Position numbers and translations under genes: made by a program. A DNA stretch of 64,000 bases from Actinoallomurus oryzae (GTDB lineage: Bacteria > Actinomycetota > Actinomycetes > Streptosporangiales > Streptosporangiaceae): positions 437,220 through 501,219 of the forward strand of contig NZ_BAABHF010000016.1 in assembly GCF_039541955.1 (NCBI RefSeq), written 5' to 3'. Under the pieces are notes generated by a model. It made no database searches and was not told the DNA's origin. It saw nothing but the letters and a program-made list of their open reading frames with translations. The first letter of the stretch is position 1, and every line of letters starts with the position of its first letter. Of this stretch, positions 50,643-59,174 are shown piece by piece.

Positions 50643-51707
50643 TTGACAGCATCACCGGCCCGACGTCAGGGCGTACCGCATGCCGCCATCGGCCTCGTGA
50701 GCATCGCCGCGCTCGCGCTCGCCGCCGCAGGCACGGCCGTCCCGGCGCGTGCAGGTGGCAGCGTGGGGGGCGGCTCGTTCGGCCTCACACCAACCTCGAC
50801 CTCCACCGGCCGGCCGCGCTCATACTTCAACCTGACCGTGCCGCCCGGAAAAACGGCCCGGGACACCGCGATCATCAGCAACACCGGATCCCGGACCCAG
50901 CGCCTGAAGATCACCATCTCCCAGGGCGTCACCGCGGCCAATTCCGGTTCCGCATACCAGAACACGCCCGGCGGTTGCACCGGGGCCAGTTGCTGGGTGA
51001 CCGGGCTTCCCACCGCCATCACTCTGGCCCACGGTGAACGCAGGGCCTTGCGGTTCCGGATCGCCGTTCCGGCCGATGCCCAGCCGGCGCAATACCTCAC
51101 CGGCATAACCGCCGAGTCCCTCACACCATCCAGCGCGGTCGCAGCCGGCTCGAACGGGCAGGCATCAGCCAAAGTGAACATCGTCAGGCAGGTCACCGCC
51201 GGTGTCGCGATCACCGTCGGCGCACTCACGCAGATGAAGACCGCCCTGGCGGTCGCACCGGTCTCAGCCGAATGGATCGGGCACACCCCCCGCCTGCTCA
51301 TCCCGGTACACAATCCCGGCCAGACGTTCGTCAAGGCGAAGGGAACCATCTCCTGCCGAGTCCACGACAGACCCCACGCCTACGACGTCATCATGCAAAC
51401 GGTCCTGCCCGGCACCAACGCGGTCCTCCCGATCAACGCCCCGGGCCTGAGCGGCGAATCGATACCGTGCAAGGTCCGGCTGCGTGAGAGCACCGGCCCC
51501 GCGGCCCTGTGGTCCGGCACCGTGACCCTGCCCTCCCGGACCCAAAAGAAGATCATCCATACCGGCAACGGCGCATACACGACACTCCCGGACAACACCA
51601 TCCCATTCTGGGCGATCGCGCTCATCGTGCTCGGAGCACTGATCCTCACCGCCCTGCTGGTGCTACTCGTCCTCCAGCGAAAACACCGGCAGCGCGCTTC
51701 GAGCTAG
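50643..51707 (+). CDS. DUF916/WxL-associated membrane-anchored surface protein
   Basis: TTG 50643 is chosen because GGAGG lies 8 nt upstream (354 aa); GTG 50583 is in frame without such a site. Seen: signal peptide (A-I-G-L-V-S-I-A-A-L-A-L-A-A-A-G-T-A), immunoglobulin-like domain (about 40-185) with Y-F-N-L-T-V-P-P-G-K-T-A and I-S-N-T-G-S-R-T-Q, a second beta domain (about 190-300), and a C-terminal membrane helix (FWAIALIVLGALILTALLVL) with a short basic tail. Known: DUF916 proteins bind peptidoglycan and hold WxL proteins at the cell wall. Together with the preceding gene it forms such a pair. Confidence 0.78.
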   Translation: MTASPARRQGVPHAAIGLVSIAALALAAAGTAVPARAGGSVGGGSFGLTPTSTSTGRPRSYFNLTVPPGKTARDTAIISNTGSRTQRLKITISQGVTAANSGSAYQNTPGGCTGASCWVTGLPTAITLAHGERRALRFRIAVPADAQPAQYLTGITAESLTPSSAVAAGSNGQASAKVNIVRQVTAGVAITVGALTQMKTALAVAPVSAEWIGHTPRLLIPVHNPGQTFVKAKGTISCRVHDRPHAYDVIMQTVLPGTNAVLPINAPGLSGESIPCKVRLRESTGPAALWSGTVTLPSRTQKKIIHTGNGAYTTLPDNTIPFWAIALIVLGALILTALLVLLVLQRKHRQRASS

Positions 51708-52444
51708 CCCAGTGGGCTGACAACCAGACTCGGCTCGACCCCCAGATACCGGATCGCTCAAGCGCTGATCAAGAGTTGCCAGACGCGTGTTCTGGCGGTT
51801 TGGCGTTGGTGCCCACCGAGCAACATGTGATCACTATCCGCCGTGCGCGGCCCAGGAGCCCGGGCCGAGAGGGGACCGAGTTGCCCAGACGAAGCACACA
51901 TCGGACCCTGTTGGCCTGATCGGTCTTACCGATGACCCGACCGGACCCGCCTCATTCGTCGACCAGCGCTGCGGAGCGGACAGCCTTTGGATGCCAGCAG
52001 TATCAGTTACCCCTCGTCAGGGCCGGTAACACGGTGATCTGCTCAGTAGCCTGAACCAGCCGGGCCTGCCCGTTGATCCTGGTCCTCATGCGGCCCTTCA
52101 CTCTGAACCCATGCGCGGGCTGTACGCGATCATATCCGCAGGTTGAGTCCAGCGGGTACCAAGCAAGAAATGACCTCGCAGTTCCTGCGCTCACTGGCCG
52201 GTCCGGCTGCACCCCTTCACCTGTGACCCGGTCTTTCTCTCCGCTCCACCATGTTTGAGCAGAAATGAGGGCACTTCAGGAATCATGAAACTTCCTCCTC
52301 GTCGCCGATGTCTCCGCCGTCGTCGGACGTAGCCATCGCGGCGAACGCTCGTCGGCCAGGGCCTTACGGATCGCCATCACACTAGTTACTTAGAGTGATA
52401 CTGTTCGGGGCGATCACTCAGAGTAGTCAATGAAGGGGCAGTCT
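51708..52444. other. Long intergenic region without a supported gene
   Basis: About 740 bp with no recognisable frame. Near the right end GAGTGAT (52393-52399) and ATCACTC (52413-52419) form a 7-bp inverted repeat 26 bp before the next gene, a possible operator. A shorter GTGAT/ATCAC pair lies before the WxL-like gene (49556-49571). Confidence 0.5.
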
Positions 52445-52891
52445 GTGATCTTCCACTTTCGTATCGGCGCCATCGCCGCCGCGCTGACCCTGAGCGCGGG
52501 ATCGGTCGTTCCCGCGCCGTCCGCGTCCGCCGCCGTCGGGCTGGCTCTCGACGGTCTCAAGTGCCTTGTCGACCAACACATCTGCTTCGCTAGCGGGACT
52601 GTGAACGCGACCCGGCCCGGGCACACCGAGAACCTGACCACGACGGTCGCCCCGGCAAACGGCGGTGCCGACATCGGCAGCGGGTCAGTGCAGCAGGCAG
52701 GCAACGGCGGGAACGAGAAATTCACCACCGCGATCAAGACGACCCCCGCGGCTCCCATCACCGCCGGAGAGAGAATCAAGATCACTGCAACCGACGTAGA
52801 GACCTCAGGACCGCGACAGATCGACAAGGCAACAACGAGCAGAAACATGACCTGCCAAGCGCACAAGGACCACACCATCACCTGCGCATAG
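52445..52891 (+). CDS. Small secreted protein of unknown function
   Basis: GTG 52445 is preferred (AAGGGG about 7 nt upstream; 148 aa); ATG 52430 is in frame. Signal peptide with G-A-I-A-A-A-L-T-L-S-A-G-S-V-V-P-A-P-S-A-S-A-A; mature part of about 120 residues with Cys in K-C-L-V-D-Q-H-I-C and a final pair (M-T-C-Q...I-T-C), which could form two disulfides. Not recognised. It may belong with the two surface-protein genes upstream. A hairpin follows its stop. Confidence 0.6.
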   Translation: MIFHFRIGAIAAALTLSAGSVVPAPSASAAVGLALDGLKCLVDQHICFASGTVNATRPGHTENLTTTVAPANGGADIGSGSVQQAGNGGNEKFTTAIKTTPAAPITAGERIKITATDVETSGPRQIDKATTSRNMTCQAHKDHTITCA

Positions 52892-52904
52892 GCGCGTGTC
52901 CCCC

Positions 52905-52932
52905 GCGCCGCCGCCCTCGCGCCCGGCGGCGC
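52905..52932 (+). terminator. Hairpin after the secreted-protein gene
   Basis: GCGCCGCCG (52905-52913) and CGGCGGCGC (52924-52932) are perfect inverted repeats with a 10-nt loop, starting 14 nt after the stop. The rest of 52892-53229 contains no supported gene. Confidence 0.5.
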
Positions 52933-53229
52933 CTCTCCGACCGCCAGCAGCCCCGACGTCAGGCATGGCCGGGGACTCGTGGACAGCCTGTACGCCGACG
53001 CCGCACGCCTCGGCGAACTGCGAGCGAGGGTCAGAGATCTCGTGATCGTCGAAGCTACAACGTGAGAGGCGCCATCTTCGGCTTCGGCGTTTCCCGCGTA
53101 ACGAGCCCGACCGGTAATCTGGCAGGTCCGGAGACCGCCTCGGGCGCGAGTTCGGCAGAGGGCAGGAATGGCGCGGCGTGACCGAGGAGGATCGCCGCGG
53201 TGTCCCGGCCAGTGCGCGCCGCGGGGAAG

Positions 53230-55878
53230 TCAACGGAGACGCCGCAGGTGCGGATCCCAACGGCGGTGTGGCAGGACGCGAATCCGGGCGTCGACGGCGG
53301 TGACGCCGTCTGGGCGGGCGATGAGCGGGTTGATGTCGACCTCTGCGATTTCCGCGTGATCGTCGGCGAGACGCGACAGACGCAGCAAAGCGTCTTCCAG
53401 CGCCGCCGTGTCGACGGCGGGGGCGCCGCGGTGGCCGAGGAGAAGCGGCGCTGCGCGGATCGAGCGGATCAGCTCGGTGGCGTCCAGGTCGGTCAGCGGG
53501 GTAAGTCGCGCGGAGCGGTCCCCGAGTACGTCGGTGGTCACGCCGCCGAGGCCGAAGACGATGAGCGGGCCGAACAGGGGTTCCTGGACGACGCCGCACA
53601 GGACCTCCACGCCCGTGCGGGCCATCCGCTGGACGAGCACGCCGCAGAGCCGGTCGTCGAACAGGTGCGCGAACCGCGCGTAGGCCTGCCGTACGTCCTG
53701 TTCGCCGCGCAGGTCCAGCTCGACGGCGCCCGCATCGCTCTTGTGCACGAGTCCGGGAACGTGGGCCTTGAGCGCGACGTGGCCGCCGAGTTCGGCTGCG
53801 GCGCGTACGGCCTCGTCGGCCGAGGCGGCCCAGCGCCAGTCGATGACCGGTACGCCGTAGGCGGTCAGCACGTCCATGCACGCGGCCGGTGAGAGCCAGT
53901 CGCCCTCCGGTGATTCGGCGAGCGCATCCTGGATAATCCGGGCCACCGGAGCCGCCGCGACGTCCGTCAGGCCGGGCTCGCGTCCCTGGGGACGGGCGAG
54001 CCATCGGCTGTAGGACCAGGCGCGGGCGATGGCACGCGCGGCGTGTTCGGGGAAGGCGTAGGACGGGACGCGACGCCCGCCGGGCCCCGGCCGGGCGCAC
54101 ACGGTCTCGTGCTGGCCGAGGACGACGGCCGCCAGGGGACGCGTGGCGCACCCGGTGGTGATCGCGGAGGCGAGGTCGGAGACCGCCGTGGGCACCACAA
54201 TGGCGATCACCGCGTCCACGTGCGGGTCGGCGGCGACGATGTCCAGGCAGCGTGTGAACCGTCCGGGATCGATGGCCGCGGTGGTGTCGACCGGTCCGGC
54301 GCAGGCGGCTCCCGGTGGGAGCAGGCGCGTCAGCTCCCGTACGGTCGCGTCGCCGAGGGCCGCGGCGGTCAGTCCCGCGTCGGCGCAGGCGTCGGCGGCC
54401 AGGACTCCGGCGCCGCCCGCGTTCGAGACGACCGCGACGCGGGGGCCGGCCGGCAGCGGCTGGTGGGCGAGCAGCGTGGCGGTGTCCAGGAGTTCGCCGA
54501 GGCCTGAGGCGGCGATGACGCCGGCCTGCTGGAACAGCGCCTCCTGCGTGACGGCGGGGGTGGCCGCCGCGGCGGTGTGGGAGGCGGCCGCCCGATGCCC
54601 GGCGGCGGAGCGTCCCGCGACGACAGTGAGCAGCGGCATCCGGCGTCCGAGGCGCCGGGCGGTCCGGGAGAACTTGCGCGGGTTGCCGAAGGATTCCAGG
54701 TACAGGACGCCCAGCCGGGTGGCGGGGTCTGACTCCCACCACAGCAGCAGGTCGTTGCTGCTGACGTCGTACTTGTCGCCGGTCGAGACGAAGGTCGATA
54801 CGCCGATGTCCAGGCGCGACAGGTGGTCGCGCAGGGCGATGCCGATGCCGCCCGACTGGACGACAACCCCGGCGCCGCCCGCGCGGGCTGCCCGCGCGGC
54901 GAACGTCGCCTCGAGCCGTACGGCGGTGTTGGCGATGCCGAAGCAGTTGGGTCCCACCAGCCGCATCCCGTACCGGTGGCAGATCGCGGGCAACGCGCGC
55001 CCGTGAACGCCAGAGGTGATTACTACGAGCGAGCGCACACCGCGGCGCCCGCATTCTTCGGCGACGTCGGCGACCGCCTCCGGTGGCACCGCGATCACCG
55101 CGAGGTCGGGGCTCTCGGGCAGCGCGGACACCGAGGGAAAGCACGCGGCACCTGCCAGTTCCTTCCCTGCCCTCGGGTTGACCGCGTAGACCGGTCCGCC
55201 GAAACCGCCGGCGAGAAGGTTGCGAAGAATCGCGCCGCCGGCGGATCCGGTCCGGCGTCCGGCTCCCACGACCGCCACGGAGGCCGGGCGCAGCAGGTGA
55301 CGCAGGCTTTCGATGTCGGCGTGCCGTTCGCGTTCGGCGACGGCATCAAGGTAGGTCCCGTTCCCGGTGAGGGGGATCGTCACCTCGATGACCCCGTTCG
55401 CGGTGCGACGGTCGACCGGTAGGCCGGCGCAGGCGAACACCTTCAGCATCGGGACGTTCCGAGGGAGGGTCTCGGCGCGGAACGCGACGAGACCCCGCGA
55501 GCGGGCCAGCGACACGAGATGCTCCAACAGCAGGGTGCCCACCCCGCGATTGTGCATCCGGTCAGCGACGGCGAGCGCGATCTCGGCTTCGCCGGGCTGC
55601 GCGGTGCGGTCGTACTCGGCCACGCCGATGAGTTCGCCGGCGAGCCAGGCGCCGAGCACCGCGTGATCGGGGTCGGGTTCCCGGCACAGGCGCGCCGCCA
55701 CCTCGTCGGCGATCCGTGGGCTGATTCCGAAGAACCGGAGGTAGAGGTTATCCGGTGACATGTCGCGATGGAGGTTGTGAACGGCGTCGAGGTCGGTCGA
55801 GCGCACCTCGCGGATCGCCACCGCCGTGCCGTCCGTGAGCAGCGCGTAGACCCCCTCCGGAGCCACAGGATCCGCCAT
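53230..55878 (-). CDS. Pat-like protein: GNAT acetyltransferase fused to NDP-forming acyl-CoA synthetase domains
   Basis: 882 aa from ATG 55878 (GGGAG directly upstream). Order: GNAT domain (about 15-170; IALAVADRMHNRGVGTLLLE), CoA-binding Rossmann domain (about 195-300; SVAVVGAGRRTGSAGGAILR), succinyl-CoA-ligase-like domain with the phospho-His segment A-S-H-T-A, and ATP-grasp at the C-terminus (about 660-875; V-A-L-K-A-H-V-P-G-L-V-H-K-S-D-A-G-A-V). Known: in bacteria this architecture is the Pat/PatZ lysine acetyltransferase, which controls acetyl-CoA synthetase; here the synthetase half keeps its His and might be active. A DevR-like box lies 59 bp upstream. Confidence 0.85.
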   Translation of the reverse strand: MADPVAPEGVYALLTDGTAVAIREVRSTDLDAVHNLHRDMSPDNLYLRFFGISPRIADEVAARLCREPDPDHAVLGAWLAGELIGVAEYDRTAQPGEAEIALAVADRMHNRGVGTLLLEHLVSLARSRGLVAFRAETLPRNVPMLKVFACAGLPVDRRTANGVIEVTIPLTGNGTYLDAVAERERHADIESLRHLLRPASVAVVGAGRRTGSAGGAILRNLLAGGFGGPVYAVNPRAGKELAGAACFPSVSALPESPDLAVIAVPPEAVADVAEECGRRGVRSLVVITSGVHGRALPAICHRYGMRLVGPNCFGIANTAVRLEATFAARAARAGGAGVVVQSGGIGIALRDHLSRLDIGVSTFVSTGDKYDVSSNDLLLWWESDPATRLGVLYLESFGNPRKFSRTARRLGRRMPLLTVVAGRSAAGHRAAASHTAAAATPAVTQEALFQQAGVIAASGLGELLDTATLLAHQPLPAGPRVAVVSNAGGAGVLAADACADAGLTAAALGDATVRELTRLLPPGAACAGPVDTTAAIDPGRFTRCLDIVAADPHVDAVIAIVVPTAVSDLASAITTGCATRPLAAVVLGQHETVCARPGPGGRRVPSYAFPEHAARAIARAWSYSRWLARPQGREPGLTDVAAAPVARIIQDALAESPEGDWLSPAACMDVLTAYGVPVIDWRWAASADEAVRAAAELGGHVALKAHVPGLVHKSDAGAVELDLRGEQDVRQAYARFAHLFDDRLCGVLVQRMARTGVEVLCGVVQEPLFGPLIVFGLGGVTTDVLGDRSARLTPLTDLDATELIRSIRAAPLLLGHRGAPAVDTAALEDALLRLSRLADDHAEIAEVDINPLIARPDGVTAVDARIRVLPHRRWDPHLRRLR

Positions 55879-55936
55879 GTCTCCCAGCATCGGACGGCAG
55901 CTGTGCACAGGCAGCGGGCCGAGGTCATTCCCGCAA

Positions 55937-55950
55937 AGGACCTTCGGTCC
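55937..55950 (-). promoter_or_regulatory. DevR/DosR-like box upstream of the Pat-like gene
   Basis: AGGACCTTCGGTCC; the inner GGACC-TTC-GGTCC is a perfect palindrome. It resembles the hypoxia boxes of mycobacterial DosR (R-G-G-A-C-Y-T-T-N-G-N-C-C-C) and lies 59-72 bp before the start. Confidence 0.55.
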
Positions 55951-56016
55951 GTCTCCCGACACCGGGGTCACGAACGCCGTCGTGGACCGGAACGGACGTT
56001 CGCGCCCCGCCGGGAG

Positions 56017-56439
56017 TCAGCTTTCGATGGGCACGCGCCGGGTGGTCTCCTTCTGCTCCGCGAACGGCATCGTGATGGTCACGATGCCCTTGTCGTAGGT
56101 GGCCTTGATCTCGTCTTCCTTGATGTTGTCCGGCAGCCGGATGTGCCGCTCATAAGAGCCGTACCGGAACTCGGAGTGGCGGCGTCCCTCCCGCGACTCA
56201 TGGCGTTCGGCGTGAAGCGTCAACACGTCGCGGGACACACTGATCTCCAGGTCCTTCTCCGGATCGATGCCGGGCATCTCGGCTCGGACGACGTACCGGT
56301 CGTCCTCGACGGCGTCCTCCACCCGGATGACCTGACCGGTCTGGCCGGTGAACGGCCGCAGCGCTGTGAGCGGCATCTCGAACAGGTCGAACAGGTCAGG
56401 GAACATCCCCCTCGCCTCTCTGCGGGCCGGCACACTCAT
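56017..56439 (-). CDS. Hsp20-family small heat-shock protein
   Basis: 140 aa. Alpha-crystallin domain at about 38-128: DDRYVVRAEMPGIDPEKDLE, H-S-E-F-R-Y-G-S-Y-E-R-H-I-R-L-P, and K-A-T-Y-D-K-G-I-V-T-I-T-M-P. A short tail ends in R-R-V-P-I-E-S, with a V-P-I form of the I-x-I anchor. Known: these ATP-independent chaperones form large oligomers and, like HspX/Acr, are strongly induced in hypoxia. The DevR-like box 83-96 bp upstream and the Usp and Acg-like neighbours fit that regulon. Confidence 0.9.
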   Translation of the reverse strand: MSVPARREARGMFPDLFDLFEMPLTALRPFTGQTGQVIRVEDAVEDDRYVVRAEMPGIDPEKDLEISVSRDVLTLHAERHESREGRRHSEFRYGSYERHIRLPDNIKEDEIKATYDKGIVTITMPFAEQKETTRRVPIES

Positions 56440-56521
56440 CGTCTCCTCCTCAGCTCGCCTGCACCTCCCATTCCGCCCGATGGCCGGCGCGCGGTGTAGA
56501 GGCGGCCTTCCTGCGGCTGGG

Positions 56522-56535
56522 GGGACTTCTGTCCC
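56522..56535 (-). promoter_or_regulatory. DevR/DosR-like box upstream of hsp20
   Basis: GGGACTTCTGTCCC, the best match in the window to the DosR consensus GGGACTWWAGTCCC (5-bp arms with 4-bp spacer). It is 83-96 bp before the hsp20 start and in the same intergenic region as the end of the Acg-like gene. Confidence 0.65.
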
Positions 56536-56595
56536 GACGCCCCCGGTGTCTCACACGCTGCGGCGGCCCCTACGTCCATCGGTGAACCGACCGGT

Positions 56596-57576
56596 TCACG
56601 GCTCGGGCCGAAGGAGCTCCTCGGGAGGACGCCGTACGCTCCGGCTCTCCCCCTCGGCGATGCCCAGGCGCATGATCGTCTGTGGGTGTCCGCCGTCGCA
56701 GAAGTGCGTGCGGATGAAGTCGCGTAGCTCCGGGATCTCCAGTGCCTGGGTGTGGAAGGCGGCGGAGACGTCGTTCTCGGCGGCGCGCAGCAGTACGTGT
56801 TGTAGCGCCTGTCCGGCCTGGAGCCACGCGGCGCGTTCGTCGGTTCTCGTCGTCAGGAGAGCCACCAAACCTGGCGCGCCATGTCGTTCGTCTTCGGTGA
56901 GGCCCCAGCCGCGGCCGCGGGCGAAGTCGCGCTGGGCGAAATGAGGGTCGGTGCGTGCGGGGTCACGCGGGTAGGCGTCTTCGTGTACACCGTCTCGCCG
57001 GCGGCTGCCCGGGCGCGGCGCCCAGCGGGCCATTTCGAGGCAGTAGTCCGGGTTCTGGCGCAGCATCTGCTCGGCGACCTCGGTGAGGGCACCGAGCGCG
57101 ATGCGCGCCCTCGGGTCCGCGACGACGCGGAGGGTGGCGTTCTCGTCGAGGGCGCAGGTACGCAGCGCCTGCAACAGGCCGGCCGGCAGGCCTTCGGGAC
57201 GGAAGCCGCCGCGGTGGGTGCGGCGGCGCCGGATCTGGTCGTACATCCGGTTCTCGTCCTCCTCGCACGGCCGGGCCGGGCCCAGGCTCACGTCGGCGAT
57301 CAGTCCGGGGCGTTCGGGGTCGGAGGCCGTTTGCACCTGCGGATCGTGGCCGAGGCGGCGGACCGCGAGGCGCAGGGTGCACAGCGCGGCGCCGCAGCTG
57401 ATCAGCATCTCCCGGCCGTCGGGGTCGGCCACGTTCAGCCGCCGGTCGGGATCGGCGTGCAGGGTCACCGTCGAGCCTCGCGTGCCGAACCACCAGGGCT
57501 GGGTGTTGTGCACCGACGGCGCCCACGCCGCGGCGTCGACGAGGAAGTACGCGGTATCCGCGTCGGTGATGTTCAC
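56596..57576 (-). CDS. Acg-type nitroreductase-family protein
   Basis: 326 aa, the length of the Acg (Rv2032) family, which is twice that of normal nitroreductases. Seen: A-A-A-W-A-P-S-V-H-N-T-Q-P-W (FMN-binding loop, about 14-27), R-R-R-T-H-R-G-G-F near 116, G-Q-A-L-Q-H-V-L-L-R-A-A near 255, and a closing G-I-A-E-G-E. Known: Acg-like proteins bind FMN with a lid and are DosR-regulated; catalytic activity is doubtful and flavin storage has been proposed. It overlaps the upstream Usp gene by 4 bp. Confidence 0.85.
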   Translation of the reverse strand: MNITDADTAYFLVDAAAWAPSVHNTQPWWFGTRGSTVTLHADPDRRLNVADPDGREMLISCGAALCTLRLAVRRLGHDPQVQTASDPERPGLIADVSLGPARPCEEDENRMYDQIRRRRTHRGGFRPEGLPAGLLQALRTCALDENATLRVVADPRARIALGALTEVAEQMLRQNPDYCLEMARWAPRPGSRRRDGVHEDAYPRDPARTDPHFAQRDFARGRGWGLTEDERHGAPGLVALLTTRTDERAAWLQAGQALQHVLLRAAENDVSAAFHTQALEIPELRDFIRTHFCDGGHPQTIMRLGIAEGESRSVRRPPEELLRPEP

Positions 57577-58484
57577 GGTTCCTCCTGCCGGGAGGCGGAG
57601 CGCACCACGGCCACGGGGCAGTTCGCGGAGTACAGCACCGCGTGGCTCACCGAGCCGAGCAGCAGACCGGGGAAGCCCCCGCGCCCGCGTGAGCCGACCA
57701 CGAGGAGGTCCGAACGCGCCGAGGCACCCGCCAGGATCCGCGCCGGGCGGCCGTGCACCGCCTCACCGCACACCTCCACGTCCGGGAACTCGGCCCGCCA
57801 GGCCGCCAGGAACTCGCCCAGCTCACGGCCCTTCTCCTCGCCGAGGACCGCGGGGTCGTAGACCAGCGGCCGCATGTCGCCCGGCCCCGCCGAGCCGGGA
57901 TGCGGCCAGGCATGGATCGCGTGGAGGCGCGCCTTCCGCAGGGCCGCCTCCTCGAACGCGAAGCGGATGGCCGGTCCCTCCGTCTCACTCCCGTCGACCC
58001 CCAGGGTGATCTCCTGCCACGAGACGTCCTCCACCTCGCGTACGACCACGGCGGGTACCGGCGCGTGCGTGACGACCTGCAGAGCCGTGGAGCCGATCGC
58101 CAGCCGGGCGGCCAGGCCGGTCCCGTGCGAGCCGACCACGACAAGAGCGGCGGTACGCGCCCGCTCCAACAGGACCCGAGCGGGCGAGCCGGCCTCGAGC
58201 TCGCTCTCCACGAGCAGGCCGGGAGCACGTTCGCGGGCGGCGGAGACGGCGGTCTCCAGCGCGGCCCGGCCCCGCATGATCACATCGCCGGGCACTACCC
58301 CGGACCCAGGGTCGATCGGCGTGCCGTACAGCCAGGGAACGGTGTGGACGATGTGCACGGTGAAGTCACGGCGTGCCGCCTCGTCGGCGGCCCACTCGAC
58401 CGCGCACATACCGCGGTCTGACCCGTCCGTTCCCACGACGACCATGTTTCCGACCGGGGCGGACGGCCGGTCCCTAGTCGTCAT
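57573..58484 (-). CDS. Universal stress protein, tandem Usp domains
   Basis: ATG 58484 is taken (303 aa), overlapping the upstream gene's stop; GTG 58502 is possible. Two Usp domains: about 13-150 with V-V-G-T-D-G-S and G-S-H-G-T-G-L-A-A-R-L-A-I-G-S-T-A, and about 158-298 with L-G-V-D-G-S and G-S-R-G-R-G-G-F-P-G-L-L-L-G-S-V-S. Both keep the G-x2-G-x9-G-S/T ATP-binding form. Known: tandem Usp proteins are abundant in the DosR regulon and bind ATP under hypoxia. Part of a coupled minus-strand operon Usp-Usp-Acg. Confidence 0.9.
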   Translation of the reverse strand: MTTRDRPSAPVGNMVVVGTDGSDRGMCAVEWAADEAARRDFTVHIVHTVPWLYGTPIDPGSGVVPGDVIMRGRAALETAVSAARERAPGLLVESELEAGSPARVLLERARTAALVVVGSHGTGLAARLAIGSTALQVVTHAPVPAVVVREVEDVSWQEITLGVDGSETEGPAIRFAFEEAALRKARLHAIHAWPHPGSAGPGDMRPLVYDPAVLGEEKGRELGEFLAAWRAEFPDVEVCGEAVHGRPARILAGASARSDLLVVGSRGRGGFPGLLLGSVSHAVLYSANCPVAVVRSASRQEEP

Positions 58485-58899
58485 CGGCGGGCTCGTTCTC
58501 ACAGACGACGACCTCGCAGGGAGCGCCGGACAGGACCGCGGGCACGGTCGTGCCGCCGAGCGGCCGGCCGTGCCGGGAGTTCACCCGTGCCCGGATGACC
58601 AGCAGTTCGGCATGTTCCGCGATGCGGCACAGCTCCGTGCTCGTGTCACCTCGGGCGATCCGCAACCGGGTGGAGACGTGCTGAACGCGCGGAAGGAGTC
58701 GCGCGACCTCCCTGCGCAACCGTAGCCAGGACGCCGGAGTGTGCCGGAGCCCGCCCGGCCGAGGAATAACGCGGACGACGTCGAGCCGCGCGTGCCGGCG
58801 GCGTGCCTCCGCCGCCGCCCGTCGCAGTGCCACCGTGGAGTTCGGTGAGCCGTCGTAGCCGACGGCCACATACCTGGGTCCCGGGATGATGATCCGCAT
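58474..58899 (-). CDS. Universal stress protein, single domain
   Basis: 141 aa from ATG 58899 (GGGGGAGG 7 nt upstream). Seen: Y-V-A-V-G-Y-D-G-S-P-N-S-T-V-A-L at the N-terminus and L-L-V-I-R-A-R-V-N-S-R-H-G-R-P-L-G-G-T-T-V-P near the end. The usual G-S-R-G glycine loop is replaced by R-A-R-V-N, so ATP binding may be lost, as in UspA-type members. First gene of the operon; a DevR-like box lies 74-87 bp upstream. Confidence 0.82.
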   Translation of the reverse strand: MRIIIPGPRYVAVGYDGSPNSTVALRRAAAEARRRHARLDVVRVIPRPGGLRHTPASWLRLRREVARLLPRVQHVSTRLRIARGDTSTELCRIAEHAELLVIRARVNSRHGRPLGGTTVPAVLSGAPCEVVVCENEPADDD

Positions 58900-58972
58900 C
58901 AATGACCTCCCCCATTCGCAACACTCCCTCCCGTCGCGGCCCGGTCGTGAGTGTCGAACGGCCTCTGGCCAT

Positions 58973-58986
58973 AGGACCTTCGCCCC
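58973..58986. promoter_or_regulatory. DevR/DosR-like box between the Usp operon and the hydrogenase operon
   Basis: AGGACCTTCGCCCC: ten leading bases are identical to the box at 55937. It lies 74 bp before the minus-strand Usp start (58899) and 48 bp before the plus-strand ferredoxin start (59034), so it could control both directions. Confidence 0.5.
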
Positions 58987-59033
58987 GTTCGGGAACCGCG
59001 CCGCACCGGTCACGCTGAGCAGGGGGGATGGCT

Positions 59034-59174
59034 ATGCCGTGGATGCTGGACGGACTCGCCGATCCGCATCGCGCTCTGCGTGCGGGCGAGCACGCGAAAC
59101 GCTCCTCCGACTGTGCCGGATGTAGCCGCTGCATCATGTGGTGTCCCGTCGGGCGGGAGACACAGGGTGGCTGA
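59034..59174 (+). CDS. 46-aa ferredoxin-like protein at the head of the hydrogenase operon
   Basis: ATG 59034 (GGGGGG 6 nt upstream). Only 46 residues, ending at TGA 59172-59174 inside the next gene's start (GTG 59167). Seen: D-C-A-G-C-S-R-C-I-M-W-C-P-V-G, i.e. C-x2-C-x2-C-x3-C-P, one complete set for a [4Fe-4S] cluster. In group 3b hydrogenases the beta subunit is about 330 aa and ends in a similar C-x2-C-G-R-C-x3-C-P-V-G. This looks like only that terminal module, either a relic that still folds or a mini-ferredoxin. Translationally coupled with the cyclic-nucleotide-binding-domain gene. Confidence 0.65.
   Translation: MPWMLDGLADPHRALRAGEHAKRSSDCAGCSRCIMWCPVGRETQGG

Noticed and set aside
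52805..55144. 779-codon minus-strand frame overlapping the Pat-like gene
   Set aside because: Extremely Arg/Pro/Gly-rich; the other frame has clear GNAT, CoA-binding and ATP-grasp motifs.
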